NCBI RefSeq assembly: GCF_900102485.1
Contig: NZ_FNBX01000004.1
Span: 130,083-194,082, forward strand
From: Desulfovibrio legallii
Lineage (GTDB): Bacteria > Desulfobacterota > Desulfovibrionia > Desulfovibrionales > Desulfovibrionaceae
Length of the DNA: 64,000 nt
Reading direction: 5' to 3'
Numbering within the stretch: position 1 is the stretch's first letter; each line of letters starts with the position of its first letter. The translations under genes were made by a program, and so were the position numbers. A model generated the notes under the pieces. It was not told where the DNA came from. It did no database searches and saw only the letters and a list, made by a program, of their open reading frames with translations. Positions 1-9,005 of this stretch are shown here, in pieces.

Positions 1-255
1 AACGTGGAGGGCGAGGCCATCTTGCTCATGCTGGACCGCCTGGGCATCTGCGCCAGCTCCGGCTCCGCCTGCACCTCCGGCAGTCTGGAGCCATCGCATG
101 TGCTCCGGGCCATGGGCGTGCCTTTCAACTACGCCCACGGTTCCGTGCGCCTCTCCCTCTCGCGCTACACCACAGAGGAAGAAGTGGACTTTGTGGTGGC
201 CCACTTCCCGGAGGTTATTGCAACCCTGCGGGCTATCTCGCCTTATAAAAATTAG
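1..255 (+). CDS. nifS: Cysteine desulfurase NifS/IscS family, C-terminal part
   Basis: Only the last 84 codons are inside the window; the gene starts before it. The fragment carries the active-site loop SSGSACTSG, whose Cys receives the persulfide from L-cysteine in this PLP-dependent family, followed by the usual C-terminal 'SVRLSLSRYTTEEEVDF' helix region. It would supply sulfur for Fe-S cluster assembly in the cytoplasm. It is followed by a long perfect hairpin, so it is probably the last gene of its transcript. Assignment to the class is firm; NifS versus IscS cannot be separated from this piece. Confidence 0.85.
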   Translation, partial: NVEGEAILLMLDRLGICASSGSACTSGSLEPSHVLRAMGVPFNYAHGSVRLSLSRYTTEEEVDFVVAHFPEVIATLRAISPYKN

Positions 256-277
256 CCCAGGGCGCACTGCCGCCTGC

Positions 278-332
278 TGCGCCGTATGCAAAGGCTCCCC
301 GGCCCGTCCGGGGAGCCTTTGCATACGGCGCA
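278..332 (+). terminator. Perfect 25-bp inverted repeat after nifS
   Basis: Arms 278-302 and 308-332 are perfectly complementary over 25 bp with a 5-nt loop. The position just after the nifS stop suggests transcription termination or mRNA 3' end protection. It is not followed by a T-tract, so the intrinsic terminator role is an inference. Confidence 0.6.
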
Positions 333-628
333 CAAACGTACTTATATATTTTTTATTTAAAATCTAGACTGTTATTCAGACATGTGTATGTACCGCTTGA
401 TTCTGCCACAAAATTGCGGTAGAAATAGGCTGCATATGCCCGCAATGCTTTGCTGTGGCAATCAGGCAGACGTTCTTTACAGCAAAAACACCCCGTAGTT
501 CGCTCCACGCCCCAGGGAAACCACCCCCAGCCGTCATCCTGTTTTGCATCGCCTGCCCCTCCTGAATCCCTACCCTATGGGGCGCTGCTCTCACCTTACC
601 ATGCGCTCCTGCGCGCCAAGGATTTTCT
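333..628. other. Intergenic region before the hemerythrin gene
   Basis: About 300 bp without a credible gene. The first part (340-370) is very AT-rich compared with its surroundings, as expected for a promoter region, but I see no well-spaced -35/-10 pair. No RNA gene or repeat was recognised. Confidence 0.5.
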
Positions 629-1642
629 ATGCCTACAGCCCTGCTTTTTCTAACGCTTGCGCCTTTGGTTGCCTTGAGCGCCCTGGCTGTCCCCGCGCCC
701 TTTGTGCCCGTGCCTGTGGTGCTGGCCGTTCTTTTTGCCGTCAGCGGTCTGGCGCTGGCCTGGCGCGGGCTGTTGGCGCCTTTGCGCCGCCTGGCGCATG
801 CCGAGGACGCCCCCCTGCCGGAAACGCCCACGGGCTCCTGCAGCGCCGTGGCAGAGGTTTTTGCCGCGCTGCAAGAGCGTCAGAAGCGGCAGGAAGACGC
901 CTACGCCCGTCTGCTGCGTGAAAAAGAGGAAAATTTCCAGGACGCCGTGGAGTGGCACGAAAAATATTCGGTGGCCATCACGGGCCAGGGCATGGTCCGC
1001 GCCATTCTGGACAAGGTGACGGAAAAGCTGCAGAGCCTGGCCGCCAGGCTGCCGCAAGAGACCAGACCGGAGGAGGACGCCCACACCCGCGCCTGCCGGG
1101 CCTTTATGGCGGAGTCGCTGGAAAACGTCCTGGGGGAACTGACCTACTGCGCCAAGTACCTGGACCAGATGAACGTCTTTCTGGGGGAAACCATCGATAC
1201 GGAAAAAAAGGCGGAACTCGGCGAGCAGGACTACTTCCAATGGTCCGAGAGCTACTCCACGGGCGTGCCCGTCATTGACGGGCAGCATAAGCTCCTGCTT
1301 TCCTACATCAACAGGCTGGCGCGCAACATCAACCAGGGCAGCGATCCCGACCTGCTGCTGGAGATTCTGGACAATCTGGCGGGCTATGCCTTCACCCACT
1401 TCAATACGGAAGAAATTTTCTTTGCCCACTCCGGCTACCCGGACGCCGGCAAACATATCCGCAACCACCGCGAATTCAAGCAGACCGTGGCCGAATTCCG
1501 GCAGGCTGTAGACGAAGGCACGGCCCATGTGGACAGACACCTTCTGGAATTTCTGAAAAACTGGCTTATTAAGCACATCCAGGGCATGGACACCAGCTAC
1601 GCCCCATATGTGCGCCAGCGTGCGGAAAAACAGGAGGCATAG
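629..1642 (+). CDS. Membrane-anchored bacteriohemerythrin
   Basis: 337 residues. The N-terminus has two hydrophobic stretches (about residues 3-22 and 26-44), followed by a charged helical linker and a C-terminal hemerythrin domain from about residue 205. The domain shows the di-iron ligands: DGQH, HxxxE (HFNTE), HxxxH (HIRNH) and HxxxxD (HIQGMD). Such domains bind O2 or sense oxygen and iron. No methyl-accepting or kinase domain is attached, so this looks like a membrane-tethered O2 binder rather than a chemoreceptor. An AAGGA ribosome site lies 6-7 nt before the ATG. The minus-strand ilvA converges on it. Confidence 0.8.
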   Translation: MPTALLFLTLAPLVALSALAVPAPFVPVPVVLAVLFAVSGLALAWRGLLAPLRRLAHAEDAPLPETPTGSCSAVAEVFAALQERQKRQEDAYARLLREKEENFQDAVEWHEKYSVAITGQGMVRAILDKVTEKLQSLAARLPQETRPEEDAHTRACRAFMAESLENVLGELTYCAKYLDQMNVFLGETIDTEKKAELGEQDYFQWSESYSTGVPVIDGQHKLLLSYINRLARNINQGSDPDLLLEILDNLAGYAFTHFNTEEIFFAHSGYPDAGKHIRNHREFKQTVAEFRQAVDEGTAHVDRHLLEFLKNWLIKHIQGMDTSYAPYVRQRAEKQEA

Positions 1643-1801
1643 ACAGCGCAACCGCCCATGCCCCGCGCAGGCGCAGGCCGCAATGCCGTATCTCTGACGC
1701 CCCCGCCGGAAACCGCAAAAGACGCGGTTTGTGCGGAGGCGGCCGTCCACCCAGGCAGGACTTTGCCGCGCGGCGGCCGCATCCGGCGCGCAAGGGCCGG
1801 G

Positions 1802-3340
1802 CTACTTCTCGTGCCAGCCCAGAAACATCCGGTAGGCGGGGTTGGCGGTTTCCTCCACATGCGGGTAGCCCATGCGCTCCACGCGGGCCAGAAAGTCCTC
1901 AAAATCCGTCCGTTTTTCTTCAGGGGCTTCAAAGCCCACCAGCACGCGCCCGAAATCCGCGCCGTGGTAGCGATACTGAAAAAGGGTAATGCTGAAATCC
2001 ACCCGCATGGCGTCCATGAAATCCAGCAGCGCGCCGGGCCGTTCGGGGAAGGTGAAGCGCAGCAGGCGCTCGTGCAGCACCTGCGGGGCATTGCCGCCCA
2101 CCAGGTGGCGCAGGTGCACCTTGGCCAGCTCGTTGTCCGTAAGGTCCAGGGCCTCGAATCCGTGGCCGCGCAGCTCGCCGAGCACTTCGGCCACGTCCTC
2201 CCTTCCGTTAATTTTGACGCCCACCAGCACCCTGGCCCGCTGTGGATCGGAATAGCGCGTGCACAGCTCCGTAATGTTGCGGCTGCCGAAGGCGGCGCAA
2301 AGCTGGCGGAAGCTGCCCACAGTTTCCGGAATGGTGACGGCCAGCAGAGCCTCGCGCTGCGCGCCGATCTCGGAGCGGTCCACCACATGGCTCAAGCGGT
2401 CGAAATTCATGTTGGCCCCGCTCACCACGGCCACCAGGGTGGTGTCGTGCAGGCCGCCTTCTTTGGCATAGGCCCGCAGTCCCGCCAGGGCAAGAGCGCC
2501 GGCGGGCTCCGCCACCACGCGCGTATCCTCAAAAATATCCTTGATCGCGCCGCAGATGGCGTCCGTTTCCACCGTGACGATGTCGTCCAGCAGGTCGCGA
2601 CAAATGGCAAAGGTCTCCTCGCCCACCAGCTTCACGGCCACGCCGTCGGCAAACAGCCCCACATGGGCGAGCTCCACCCTTTTCCCGGCCATGACGGAAC
2701 GCCGCATGGCGTCGGAATCCACAGGCTCCACCCCGACAACGCGGATCTCCGGCCGCAGATTTTTGATGTAGGCCGCCACGCCCGCCGCCATGCCCCCGCC
2801 GCCGATGGGCACGAACACCGCGTGGATGGGCCCCGTGTGCTGCCGCAGGATTTCCATGGCTATGGTGCCTTGGCCCGCAATGACGTCCGGGTCGTCAAAA
2901 GGGGGGATATAGATGCAGCCCGATTCCTGGATCAGCTCCAGGGTATGCTGCCAGGCGTCGCTGAAAGATTCGCCGTACAGCACCACCTGCCCGCCCAGTC
3001 GCCGTACGGCCTCCACCTTAATGGCGGGCGTGGTCACGGGCATGACAATGGCAGCCTCGCAGCCCAGCCGCCGGGCCGCCAGCGCCACGCCCTGGGCGTG
3101 ATTGCCCGCGGAGGCGGTGATCACCCCCCGGCGGAGCTCCTCGCGCGAGAGGTGCGCCATTTTGTTGTAGGCCCCGCGCAGCTTGAAGGAGAACACCGGC
3201 TGCAGATCCTCGCGCTTGAGCAGTACGGTATTGCCAAGGCGGCGCGAAAGGGTCGCGGCCTCTTCCAAGGGCGTTTCCACCGCCACGTCATACACGCGGC
3301 TGAGTAAAATTCTGTGCAGATAGGCGCTGTGTTTGTCCAT
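1802..3340 (-). CDS. ilvA: Threonine ammonia-lyase (threonine dehydratase), biosynthetic
   Basis: 512 residues, the full length of biosynthetic IlvA. It deaminates L-threonine to 2-oxobutyrate, the first step of isoleucine synthesis. The PLP lysine is in SFKLRGAYNK (K53), and the glycine-rich phosphate loop GGGGMAAG is near residues 180-187. The C-terminal 170 residues have the two ACT-like regulatory segments (for example ERPGALLDFMDAM) that give feedback control by isoleucine and valine. Single gene on the minus strand, divergent from hisD. No attenuator is evident in its upstream region. Confidence 0.93.
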   Translation of the reverse strand: MDKHSAYLHRILLSRVYDVAVETPLEEAATLSRRLGNTVLLKREDLQPVFSFKLRGAYNKMAHLSREELRRGVITASAGNHAQGVALAARRLGCEAAIVMPVTTPAIKVEAVRRLGGQVVLYGESFSDAWQHTLELIQESGCIYIPPFDDPDVIAGQGTIAMEILRQHTGPIHAVFVPIGGGGMAAGVAAYIKNLRPEIRVVGVEPVDSDAMRRSVMAGKRVELAHVGLFADGVAVKLVGEETFAICRDLLDDIVTVETDAICGAIKDIFEDTRVVAEPAGALALAGLRAYAKEGGLHDTTLVAVVSGANMNFDRLSHVVDRSEIGAQREALLAVTIPETVGSFRQLCAAFGSRNITELCTRYSDPQRARVLVGVKINGREDVAEVLGELRGHGFEALDLTDNELAKVHLRHLVGGNAPQVLHERLLRFTFPERPGALLDFMDAMRVDFSITLFQYRYHGADFGRVLVGFEAPEEKRTDFEDFLARVERMGYPHVEETANPAYRMFLGWHEK

Positions 3341-3774
3341 GAACGCTCCTTGGGGCTTCAGGCTTCGGGCGGGGGGCTGATCGGAACAGGCGCTCCGGCG
3401 GGCGCACCGTCGCCGCGTGGCTCCAAGCTATATACCGCCAGGCCGCTGGGCTCAAGTGCGGCGGATTCGCGCCAAGGTCGAGCTTGAGGCCCAGGCGAGG
3501 GAACGGGCCAGGGAGCAGAAGGCCGCCCTCAAAAGGTAGATTCTCGTCTTGAGCAGTTACGAGCCTTACGAGCCCCAATTAGATGCGGTGCCCCTGCCCG
3601 GTACAGCCTCGACATTCTTCGTCGGCTTTTGTATATTCGCTCTTCCGAAATGAGGACCGAAGCGGCGCCCCCGCCCGTCGGCCCGCAGGCCGGGCGGCAG
3701 AACGGGCGCCGCCCCGCATGATCCATTCCGTCGCCCCCGGCGACCGCAAGCCCGCACAGGAACTTGAACCAGCT
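3341..3774. other. Divergent ilvA-hisD intergenic region
   Basis: 434 bp between divergent genes. It holds the candidate hisD promoter (3609-3637). On the plus strand there is also an open stretch from about 3380 to the TAG at 3537-3539, rich in Arg, Lys, Glu and Ala codons at its end; it could be a remnant coding fragment but has no clear start. Nothing else was recognised. Confidence 0.45.
3609..3637 (+). promoter_or_regulatory. Candidate sigma-70 promoter for hisD
   Basis: TCGACA (3609-3614) and TATATT (3632-3637) are separated by exactly 17 nt, close to the TTGACA/TATAAT consensus. It would give a leader of about 130 nt before the hisD start chosen here. Confidence 0.5.
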
Positions 3775-5079
3775 ATGACCTGTCGGATTCTGAGCCTGCA
3801 ACACCCGCAGGAATGGCCCAAGATGTCCCAGTGGCTGCAGGGCCGCCGCAACCCCGGCAACGGGGCCGAAGCGGCCGTACAGGAGATTCTGGCCGCCGTG
3901 CGCGAACGCGGCGACGCGGCCCTGGTAGACTATACCCGCAAATTCGACTGCCCGGATTTTGCCCCGCCCCTGCGCGTGACCGAGCAGGAAATCGCCCGCG
4001 CCGCCGCCACGGTGAGCATTGAAAACCGGGAAATCATCAGCGCCGCCGCGGCCAACATCCGCATCTTTCACGAAGCGCAGGTGGAAAAATCCTGGTTCCT
4101 CACCCGCCAGGACGGCAGCATCCTGGGCCAGCAGGTAACCCCCGTGGACGCCGCCGGCCTTTATGTGCCCGGCGGCCAGGGCGGCAACACGCCGCTTATT
4201 TCCAGCCTGCTCATGAGCGCTATCCCCGCCCAGGTGGCGGGCGCGCCCCGGCTGGCCGTGTGCACGCCCCCGCGCGCGGACGGCAGCGTCAACCCCCACA
4301 TCCTGGCTGCCGCGCACCTGCTGGATATCGACGAGGTCTACCGCGTGGGCGGGGCCTGGTCCATCGCGGCCCTGGCCTTCGGCACTGAAAGCCTGCCCCC
4401 CGTGGACGTCATCGCCGGGCCGGGCAACATCTTTGTGACCACAGCCAAGCGCCTGGTGCAGGGACAGGTGGGCATAGACATGATCGCCGGGCCCAGCGAG
4501 GTGCTGGTGGTGGCGGACGCTTCCGCCAATCCCGCCTGGCTCGCGGCGGACATGCTCTCGCAGGCCGAGCACGACGCCCTGGCCTCGGCCATCTGCGTCA
4601 CCGACGACGCCCGCCTGGCAGAAACCCTGAACCTGGAGCTGAAAAAACAGTGCGCCGCCCTGCCGCGCGCCGCCATTGCCGCGCGCGCGCTGGAGGATTG
4701 GGGGGCCATCGTCCTCACGCCCGACCTCAACACGGCCGTGGCCGTAGCCAACCAGGCGGCGCCCGAGCACCTGGAGCTCTGCGTGCGCGATCCCTGGGCC
4801 GTGCTGCCCTTCATCCGGCACGCCGGGGCCGTGTTCATGGGCCAGCACAGCCCGGAAGCGGTGGGCGATTATTTTGCCGGGCCCAACCACGTGCTGCCCA
4901 CCCTGGGCACGGCGCGCTTTTCCTCGGCCCTTTCGGTGCAGACATTTTGCAAAAAAACCAGCGTGGTGGCCGCATCTTCCGCCTTTTTGCAGCAAAACAA
5001 GGCAGCCATTGCGGCCCTGGCCCGGATGGAAGGGCTGGAGGCCCACGCCCGCTCCGTGGAGGCGCGGGGCAGAAAATAG
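3775..5079 (+). CDS. hisD: Histidinol dehydrogenase
   Basis: 434 residues from the ATG at 3775, the normal HisD length; the frame stays open about 190 nt further upstream, but those residues are low-complexity and unlike the family. It oxidises L-histidinol twice with NAD+ to L-histidine, the last step of histidine synthesis. Visible family signatures are VDAAGLYVPGG, the zinc-ligand segment SQAEHD, APEHLEL, and GAVFMGQHSPEAVGDYFAGPNH. The gene is separated from the rest of the his pathway and followed 24 nt later by purC; both draw on phosphoribosyl and AICAR metabolism, a sensible pairing. Confidence 0.95.
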   Translation: MTCRILSLQHPQEWPKMSQWLQGRRNPGNGAEAAVQEILAAVRERGDAALVDYTRKFDCPDFAPPLRVTEQEIARAAATVSIENREIISAAAANIRIFHEAQVEKSWFLTRQDGSILGQQVTPVDAAGLYVPGGQGGNTPLISSLLMSAIPAQVAGAPRLAVCTPPRADGSVNPHILAAAHLLDIDEVYRVGGAWSIAALAFGTESLPPVDVIAGPGNIFVTTAKRLVQGQVGIDMIAGPSEVLVVADASANPAWLAADMLSQAEHDALASAICVTDDARLAETLNLELKKQCAALPRAAIAARALEDWGAIVLTPDLNTAVAVANQAAPEHLELCVRDPWAVLPFIRHAGAVFMGQHSPEAVGDYFAGPNHVLPTLGTARFSSALSVQTFCKKTSVVAASSAFLQQNKAAIAALARMEGLEAHARSVEARGRK

Positions 5080-5103
5080 CGCGGCTTTTCCGCGGGAGTT
5101 CCC

Positions 5104-5985
5104 ATGAAAGTTGTGGTCAAGACTGAAATAGACGCCTACCCCCTGCTCTCGCGCGGCAAAGTGCGCGACATCTACGCGGTGGACGCAGATACCCTGCTCA
5201 TCGTCACCACGGACCGCATGTCCGCCTTTGACGTCATCATGAACGACCCCATCCCGTACAAAGGCGTGATTCTGAACAAAATCACCCTGTTCTGGATGGA
5301 AAAATTTAAAGACATCATCCCCAACCACCTGCTGGAAAGCGATGTGGCCCGCTTCCCCGCGGCGCTCGCGCCCTGGAAGGAGGAGCTGGAAGGCCGCGCC
5401 GTTCTGGTGCGCAAGGCCAGGCCCCTGCCTGTGGAATGCATTGTGCGCGGCTACATCACGGGTTCCGGCTGGAAAGACTACCAGACCACCGGCACGCTCT
5501 GCGGCTACGCCCTGCCCGCCAACCTGCGCGAATCCGACCGGCTGGATCCGCCCCTGTTCACGCCTTCCACCAAGGCGGCCCTGGGGCAGCACGACGAAAA
5601 CATCAGCGTGACCAGGGCAGCGGAAATTCTGGGGGCGGAAACCGCCGCCCAGGTGGAGCGGGCCTCCCTGCAGATCTATGCCGCCGGACGCGCCTGGGCG
5701 GCGGAGCGGGGCATTATCGTTGCCGACACCAAATTCGAGTTTGGCTTTATTGACGGCAAGCTGCACCTGATTGACGAAGTGCTTACGCCCGATTCCTCGC
5801 GCTTCTGGCCGGCCAAGGGCTATGAGCCCGGCCATGGCCAGCCCAGCTTCGACAAACAGTACCTGCGCGACTGGCTCAAAAAACAGCCCTGGAACATGCA
5901 GCCGCCCCCGCCGGCCCTGCCTGCGGACATTATCGAAGCCACGGCCGCCCGCTACCGCGAGGCCTACGACATCCTGACAAAGTAA
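5104..5985 (+). CDS. purC: Phosphoribosylaminoimidazole-succinocarboxamide synthase
   Basis: 293 residues, the longer PurC form. It joins aspartate to CAIR with ATP to make SAICAR in purine synthesis. Diagnostic stretches are SRGKVRDIY, TTDRMSAFDV, VECIVRGYITGSGWKDY and the C-terminal DTKFEFGF...IDEVLTPDSSRFW. It starts 24 nt after hisD and probably shares its transcript. The start ATG at 5104 is preceded by GGGAG. Confidence 0.96.
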   Translation: MKVVVKTEIDAYPLLSRGKVRDIYAVDADTLLIVTTDRMSAFDVIMNDPIPYKGVILNKITLFWMEKFKDIIPNHLLESDVARFPAALAPWKEELEGRAVLVRKARPLPVECIVRGYITGSGWKDYQTTGTLCGYALPANLRESDRLDPPLFTPSTKAALGQHDENISVTRAAEILGAETAAQVERASLQIYAAGRAWAAERGIIVADTKFEFGFIDGKLHLIDEVLTPDSSRFWPAKGYEPGHGQPSFDKQYLRDWLKKQPWNMQPPPPALPADIIEATAARYREAYDILTK

Positions 5986-6245
5986 CCCCGCTTTCGCGCG
6001 GCTGCAGGCCCCCCCTGCGGCCGTGCGCCTGCAGGCCCCTGCGCGGCGCTTGCGCCATTGCCGCCTGCGGGGCGCGCAGATGCGGGGTGATTTCCCAGGT
6101 TTTTACTGTTATAGTCGTGCCACTGCGCTGCGGCAGACGCGCGCGACGGATTCTGCGCCGGGCTTTCCCCGGATTGCGGCCCCCTGCCGCGCAAACCTGA
6201 ACCATGCCCGGAACATCCGGCCCCCTACAGCAAGGAGGAGAATCC

Positions 6246-7016
6246 ATGCTGCTGCAAGGAAAAAAAGCCCTGATTATGGGCCTCGCCAACAACAGAAGCA
6301 TTGCCTACGGCATAGCCTCCGCCCTCAAAGAACAGGGCGCGCGCCTGGCTTTCAACTATGTGGGCGAAGCCATCAAAAAGCGCGTGGAGCCCCTCAGTGC
6401 GGAGCTGGGCGGTGAATTCACCTTCCAGTGTGACGTGTGCGACGACGGCCAGATAGCCGACGCCGCGGCCCTGGTGAAAGACCACTGGGGCGACCTGGAC
6501 ATCCTGGTGCACTCCGTGGCCTTTGCCAACCGGGAAGACCTCAATGGCCGTTTTCTGGATACCTCCCGGGACGGCTTCAAGCTGGCGCTGGAGGTTTCGG
6601 CCTTTTCTCTTACGGCTCTTTGCCGCGCCTTTGAACCCCTGTTCCACGACGGCTCCTCTGTCGTTACCATGACCTACCACGGCTCCACCCAGATCATCCC
6701 CGGCTACAACGTCATGGGCGTGGCCAAATCAGCGCTGGAAGCCTCCGTGCGTTATCTGGCTTACGACCTGGGCCCCAAGGGCGTGCGCGTCAACGCCATC
6801 AGCTCCGGCCCCATCAAGACGCTGGCGGCCTCGGCCGTCTCCAGCCTCAAAGACATTTTTACCCTGGTGGAGAACCACGCCCCCCTGCACCGCAACGTGC
6901 GCACCACGGATGTGGGCGGCGCCGCCGCCTTCCTGGCCTCGGATCTGGCCCACGCCGTTACCGGCCAGGTGCTCTATGTAGACAGCGGCTTCAGCAAAAT
7001 GGGCGTGCCCGCCTGA
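6246..7016 (+). CDS. fabI: Enoyl-[acyl-carrier-protein] reductase (NADH), FabI type
   Basis: 256 residues from the ATG at 6246, chosen because AAGGAGGAG lies at 6232-6240; an in-frame ATG at 6204 has no such site. FabI carries out the last reduction of the fatty-acid elongation cycle. The SDR-type nucleotide loop GLANNRSIAYGIA is at the N-terminus and the catalytic Tyr-x6-Lys is in YNVMGVAKSALE. The C-terminal LYVDSGFSKMG is as in typical FabI. No second enoyl reductase is seen in the window, so it may be the main one. Confidence 0.95.
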   Translation: MLLQGKKALIMGLANNRSIAYGIASALKEQGARLAFNYVGEAIKKRVEPLSAELGGEFTFQCDVCDDGQIADAAALVKDHWGDLDILVHSVAFANREDLNGRFLDTSRDGFKLALEVSAFSLTALCRAFEPLFHDGSSVVTMTYHGSTQIIPGYNVMGVAKSALEASVRYLAYDLGPKGVRVNAISSGPIKTLAASAVSSLKDIFTLVENHAPLHRNVRTTDVGGAAAFLASDLAHAVTGQVLYVDSGFSKMGVPA

Positions 7017-7044
7017 AGGCGGCGCCGTTGCTCACGGAAATCAC

Positions 7045-7170
7045 ATGGATTACGCAGTTCTCAACGCCTTAGGCATTACTGTTCTGGCTGTCCTGGCCCT
7101 GTGGGTTTTTGTGCGCGCGGCGCGCAAAGAACAAAACCGGCGCGACCAGGACGACAAGAAAAACCTTTGA
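7045..7170 (+). CDS. Possible 41-residue single-pass membrane protein
   Basis: A short reading frame begins 28 nt after the fabI stop. It encodes 41 residues: a short polar start, one hydrophobic segment (about residues 8-24), and a very charged tail ending DQDDKKNL. The topology (N-out, positive residues after the helix) is coherent for a real small membrane protein, and spacing suggests cotranscription with fabI. The ribosome site is weak (CGGAAA). No family was recognised. Confidence 0.4.
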   Translation: MDYAVLNALGITVLAVLALWVFVRAARKEQNRRDQDDKKNL

Positions 7171-7353
7171 AGCATTGTGGCCGGCTGGCGCCCGCCCCCG
7201 CCCCGGCGGCGACGCGGCGGGCCAGCTGCGCCGTCGGGCCGTGCGCCTGACGCCAAAAGCGGCTTCCCCAAAAAGGGCTGAGCGCCGCAGGTCCGCCGGC
7301 ACGCCGCGCGGGCCGCAACAGACAAAAGCAGAACCCGCACAAGCATTTTTTGC

Positions 7354-7382
7354 TTGCAGTCAGCACGCTTCTGCTATATAAC
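7354..7382 (+). promoter_or_regulatory. Promoter of tRNA-Ser
   Basis: TTGCAG (7354-7359) and TATAAC (7377-7382) are 17 nt apart. The predicted transcript starts about 27 nt before the mature tRNA. Confidence 0.55.
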
Positions 7383-7415
7383 CATTCGGCTTTACGCCGC
7401 ATACCGGTGCAATGT

Positions 7416-7511
<96 letters not shown>

Positions 7512-7521
7512 AGAACAAATG

Positions 7522-7566
7522 AGAACGGCGAGTTACTGAAAAAGTAACTCGCCGTTTTTGCGTTCT
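7522..7566 (+). terminator. Intrinsic terminator of tRNA-Ser
   Basis: Arms 7524-7537 and 7543-7556 pair over 14 bp, followed by TTTTT. The flanking AGAACG and CGTTCT extend the symmetry to 7566. Confidence 0.85.
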
Positions 7567-7611
7567 AGCGGGGTGAAATTCGGGTCGGCGCGGGGTGGGC
7601 GTGACCTTACC

Positions 7612-8604
7612 CTAATGCGCTTCCAGAAACTCCAGCAAGATGTTGTGGAAGCGCTCATGGCTGGGCCGTTCAAGAAATAAGGCATGGCCCGCATCGGGCA
7701 GCACTTCCACCCGTACCGCCCCAGGCGTTGCGGCTATTGCCCGGCGCAGGGCGGGCGCATCCATAAATTTATCCTGCGCCCCCCAAATATACAGCACCGG
7801 CAACTCCAGTTTGCCCGCCGGGATAAGCGGCCCGTCCTTGGGGCCAAAAACCTCGCGCCGCCCTCCATTGGGAATGGGGTGATTGTCGTAACGTTTTACG
7901 CCCGCTGTATAAAGCCGTACAACTTCAGATTCGGCAAATTGGGGGTCAACCGCGCCATTGGGAAGCAGGCGAAAGTCTTTGTAGGCGTGCGGCCAGACCT
8001 CTTGGGTAACAAAGGGTTCAGTTACCGACATCAGGCCAAGCCCGTGCAGAATAGGCGCGCACAGGGTAAGCGAACGCAGCTTTTCCGGGTGTCGCGCGGC
8101 AAACCGTGAGGCTGTTACCGTGCCCCAGCTCCAGCCAAAAAGGTGCAGCTTTTTCGCCTTGCTGAGCGATAAAACCATATCCGCCGCAGCATTAAGATCC
8201 TGCGCCGCATAGTCGGCGTTGGGCATGAAGCCGTCCGCTACCTTGCCGGAACGTCCGAATCCGGCGATATCCAGCAGCCAGACCGTATAGCCGTGGTCAG
8301 CCAGAAACCTTGCCAGGCTGTAATCTTTGTAATCCACATCAAAAGGGTGCGAAGAAAAAGCAACGCCGTGGGCAAACAGAATCTGCTTTTCCGGCATGGC
8401 CCCGGCAGCCGGGCTTATGCTCTGCAAAAACAGCTGAATGCCGTTCCGCTCCAGCGGGTGCTCCACAACGCGGTATTGCCCGGCATGGGCTGCGTATGTT
8501 GCAAAGCCGATAATTCCGGCTGCCAGAAAAAGGACGGCGAACACGCTGCGCAGGAGGCTGGGCAGGAGGTTCGTTTTTATGGCTCTGCTGCACAGGTATG
8601 GCAT
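7612..8604 (-). CDS. Membrane-anchored or exported alpha/beta hydrolase
   Basis: 330 residues from the ATG at 8604. The frame opens further upstream to 8733, but a consensus promoter lies at 8705-8733, so the longer start would not be transcribed. A positively charged N-terminus and one hydrophobic segment (about residues 12-38, ending AHA-G) suggest a signal peptide or anchor. The alpha/beta hydrolase fold is shown by the nucleophile elbow GWSWG (Ser about 159), the oxyanion segment LFAHGVAFS, an acid in WGAQDKFMDAP and the histidine in DAGHALF. The substrate cannot be read from sequence; esterase, lipase and haloalkane dehalogenase relatives share this layout. Confidence 0.75.
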   Translation of the reverse strand: MPYLCSRAIKTNLLPSLLRSVFAVLFLAAGIIGFATYAAHAGQYRVVEHPLERNGIQLFLQSISPAAGAMPEKQILFAHGVAFSSHPFDVDYKDYSLARFLADHGYTVWLLDIAGFGRSGKVADGFMPNADYAAQDLNAAADMVLSLSKAKKLHLFGWSWGTVTASRFAARHPEKLRSLTLCAPILHGLGLMSVTEPFVTQEVWPHAYKDFRLLPNGAVDPQFAESEVVRLYTAGVKRYDNHPIPNGGRREVFGPKDGPLIPAGKLELPVLYIWGAQDKFMDAPALRRAIAATPGAVRVEVLPDAGHALFLERPSHERFHNILLEFLEAH

Positions 8605-8704
8605 GGGTACGGCCTTGGTTGATTTTTTAGCGCCATTAGCACGGTGGGGTTTGCGCGCGCAATCGCTGTAGCGGACGAGGCCAAAACTATCTGACCCTAT
8701 GGAG

Positions 8705-8733
8705 ATTATACAATATGGGCCATAAAATTTCAA
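8705..8733 (-). promoter_or_regulatory. Consensus sigma-70 promoter of the hydrolase gene
   Basis: On the minus strand TTGAAA (8733-8728) and a perfect TATAAT (8710-8705) are separated by 17 nt. It sits about 100 nt before the ATG at 8604 and fixes the start choice. Confidence 0.7.
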
Positions 8734-8773
8734 ATAAGGCCAACCCGCGCCCGTGCGGCGGCCAATAAGACGG

Positions 8774-8806
8774 GCGAGCTGCCGTCATGAGGCGACGGCA
8801 GCTCGC
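8774..8806 (-). terminator. Hairpin after the znu operon
   Basis: Perfect 13-bp stem (8774-8786 with 8794-8806) and 7-nt loop, located downstream of znuA on the minus strand, after repeat copy A. There is no strong T-tract, so its role as terminator is inferred from position. Confidence 0.45.
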
Positions 8807-8853
8807 GCAACGGTCAGGGCTTTATGCCGGGGCCTGGATTTTTGCGCGTCGCC

Positions 8854-9005
8854 TTACGGCCTTGCAACCTTGCAAGGCCGTAGCGGCTGCGTGCGCAGAC
8901 GCGCGCCGTGCAGATGTAAGCGCAATGCATTTGCGCTGGTAAGCGCTGGAGCAAGCGTGTCCTAACCGTTGCGAATGCTTATTCTCAAAGGCCGTCTGCT
9001 CTAAG
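8854..9005 (+). repeat. Structured dispersed repeat, copy A
   Basis: About 150 bp that aligns end to end with the copies at 44083, 44671 and 46891. It keeps the first palindrome (CGGCCTTGCAA/TTGCAAGGCCG), the core GCGGCTGCG-GCAGACG, the hairpin GCGCAA-TTTGCGC, TTCTCAAAG and the terminal TCTGCTCTAA. Its right end overlaps the znuA stop codon (TAG, 9003-9001). The arms of its first palindrome differ from the other copies yet remain fully paired. Confidence 0.8.

Noticed and set aside
376..831. Minus-strand 151-residue frame
   Set aside because: Low-complexity Arg/Ala/Gly composition, overlaps the hemerythrin start on the other strand and has no family features; shadow of GC-rich third positions.
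3529..5835. Long minus-strand frame opposite hisD and purC
   Set aside because: 768 codons but composed of His/Gly/Gln-rich text; both plus-strand genes in the same span are unmistakable.
6087..6115. fabI promoter (GTGATT / TATAGT)
   Set aside because: The -35 matches the consensus poorly; left out of the features.
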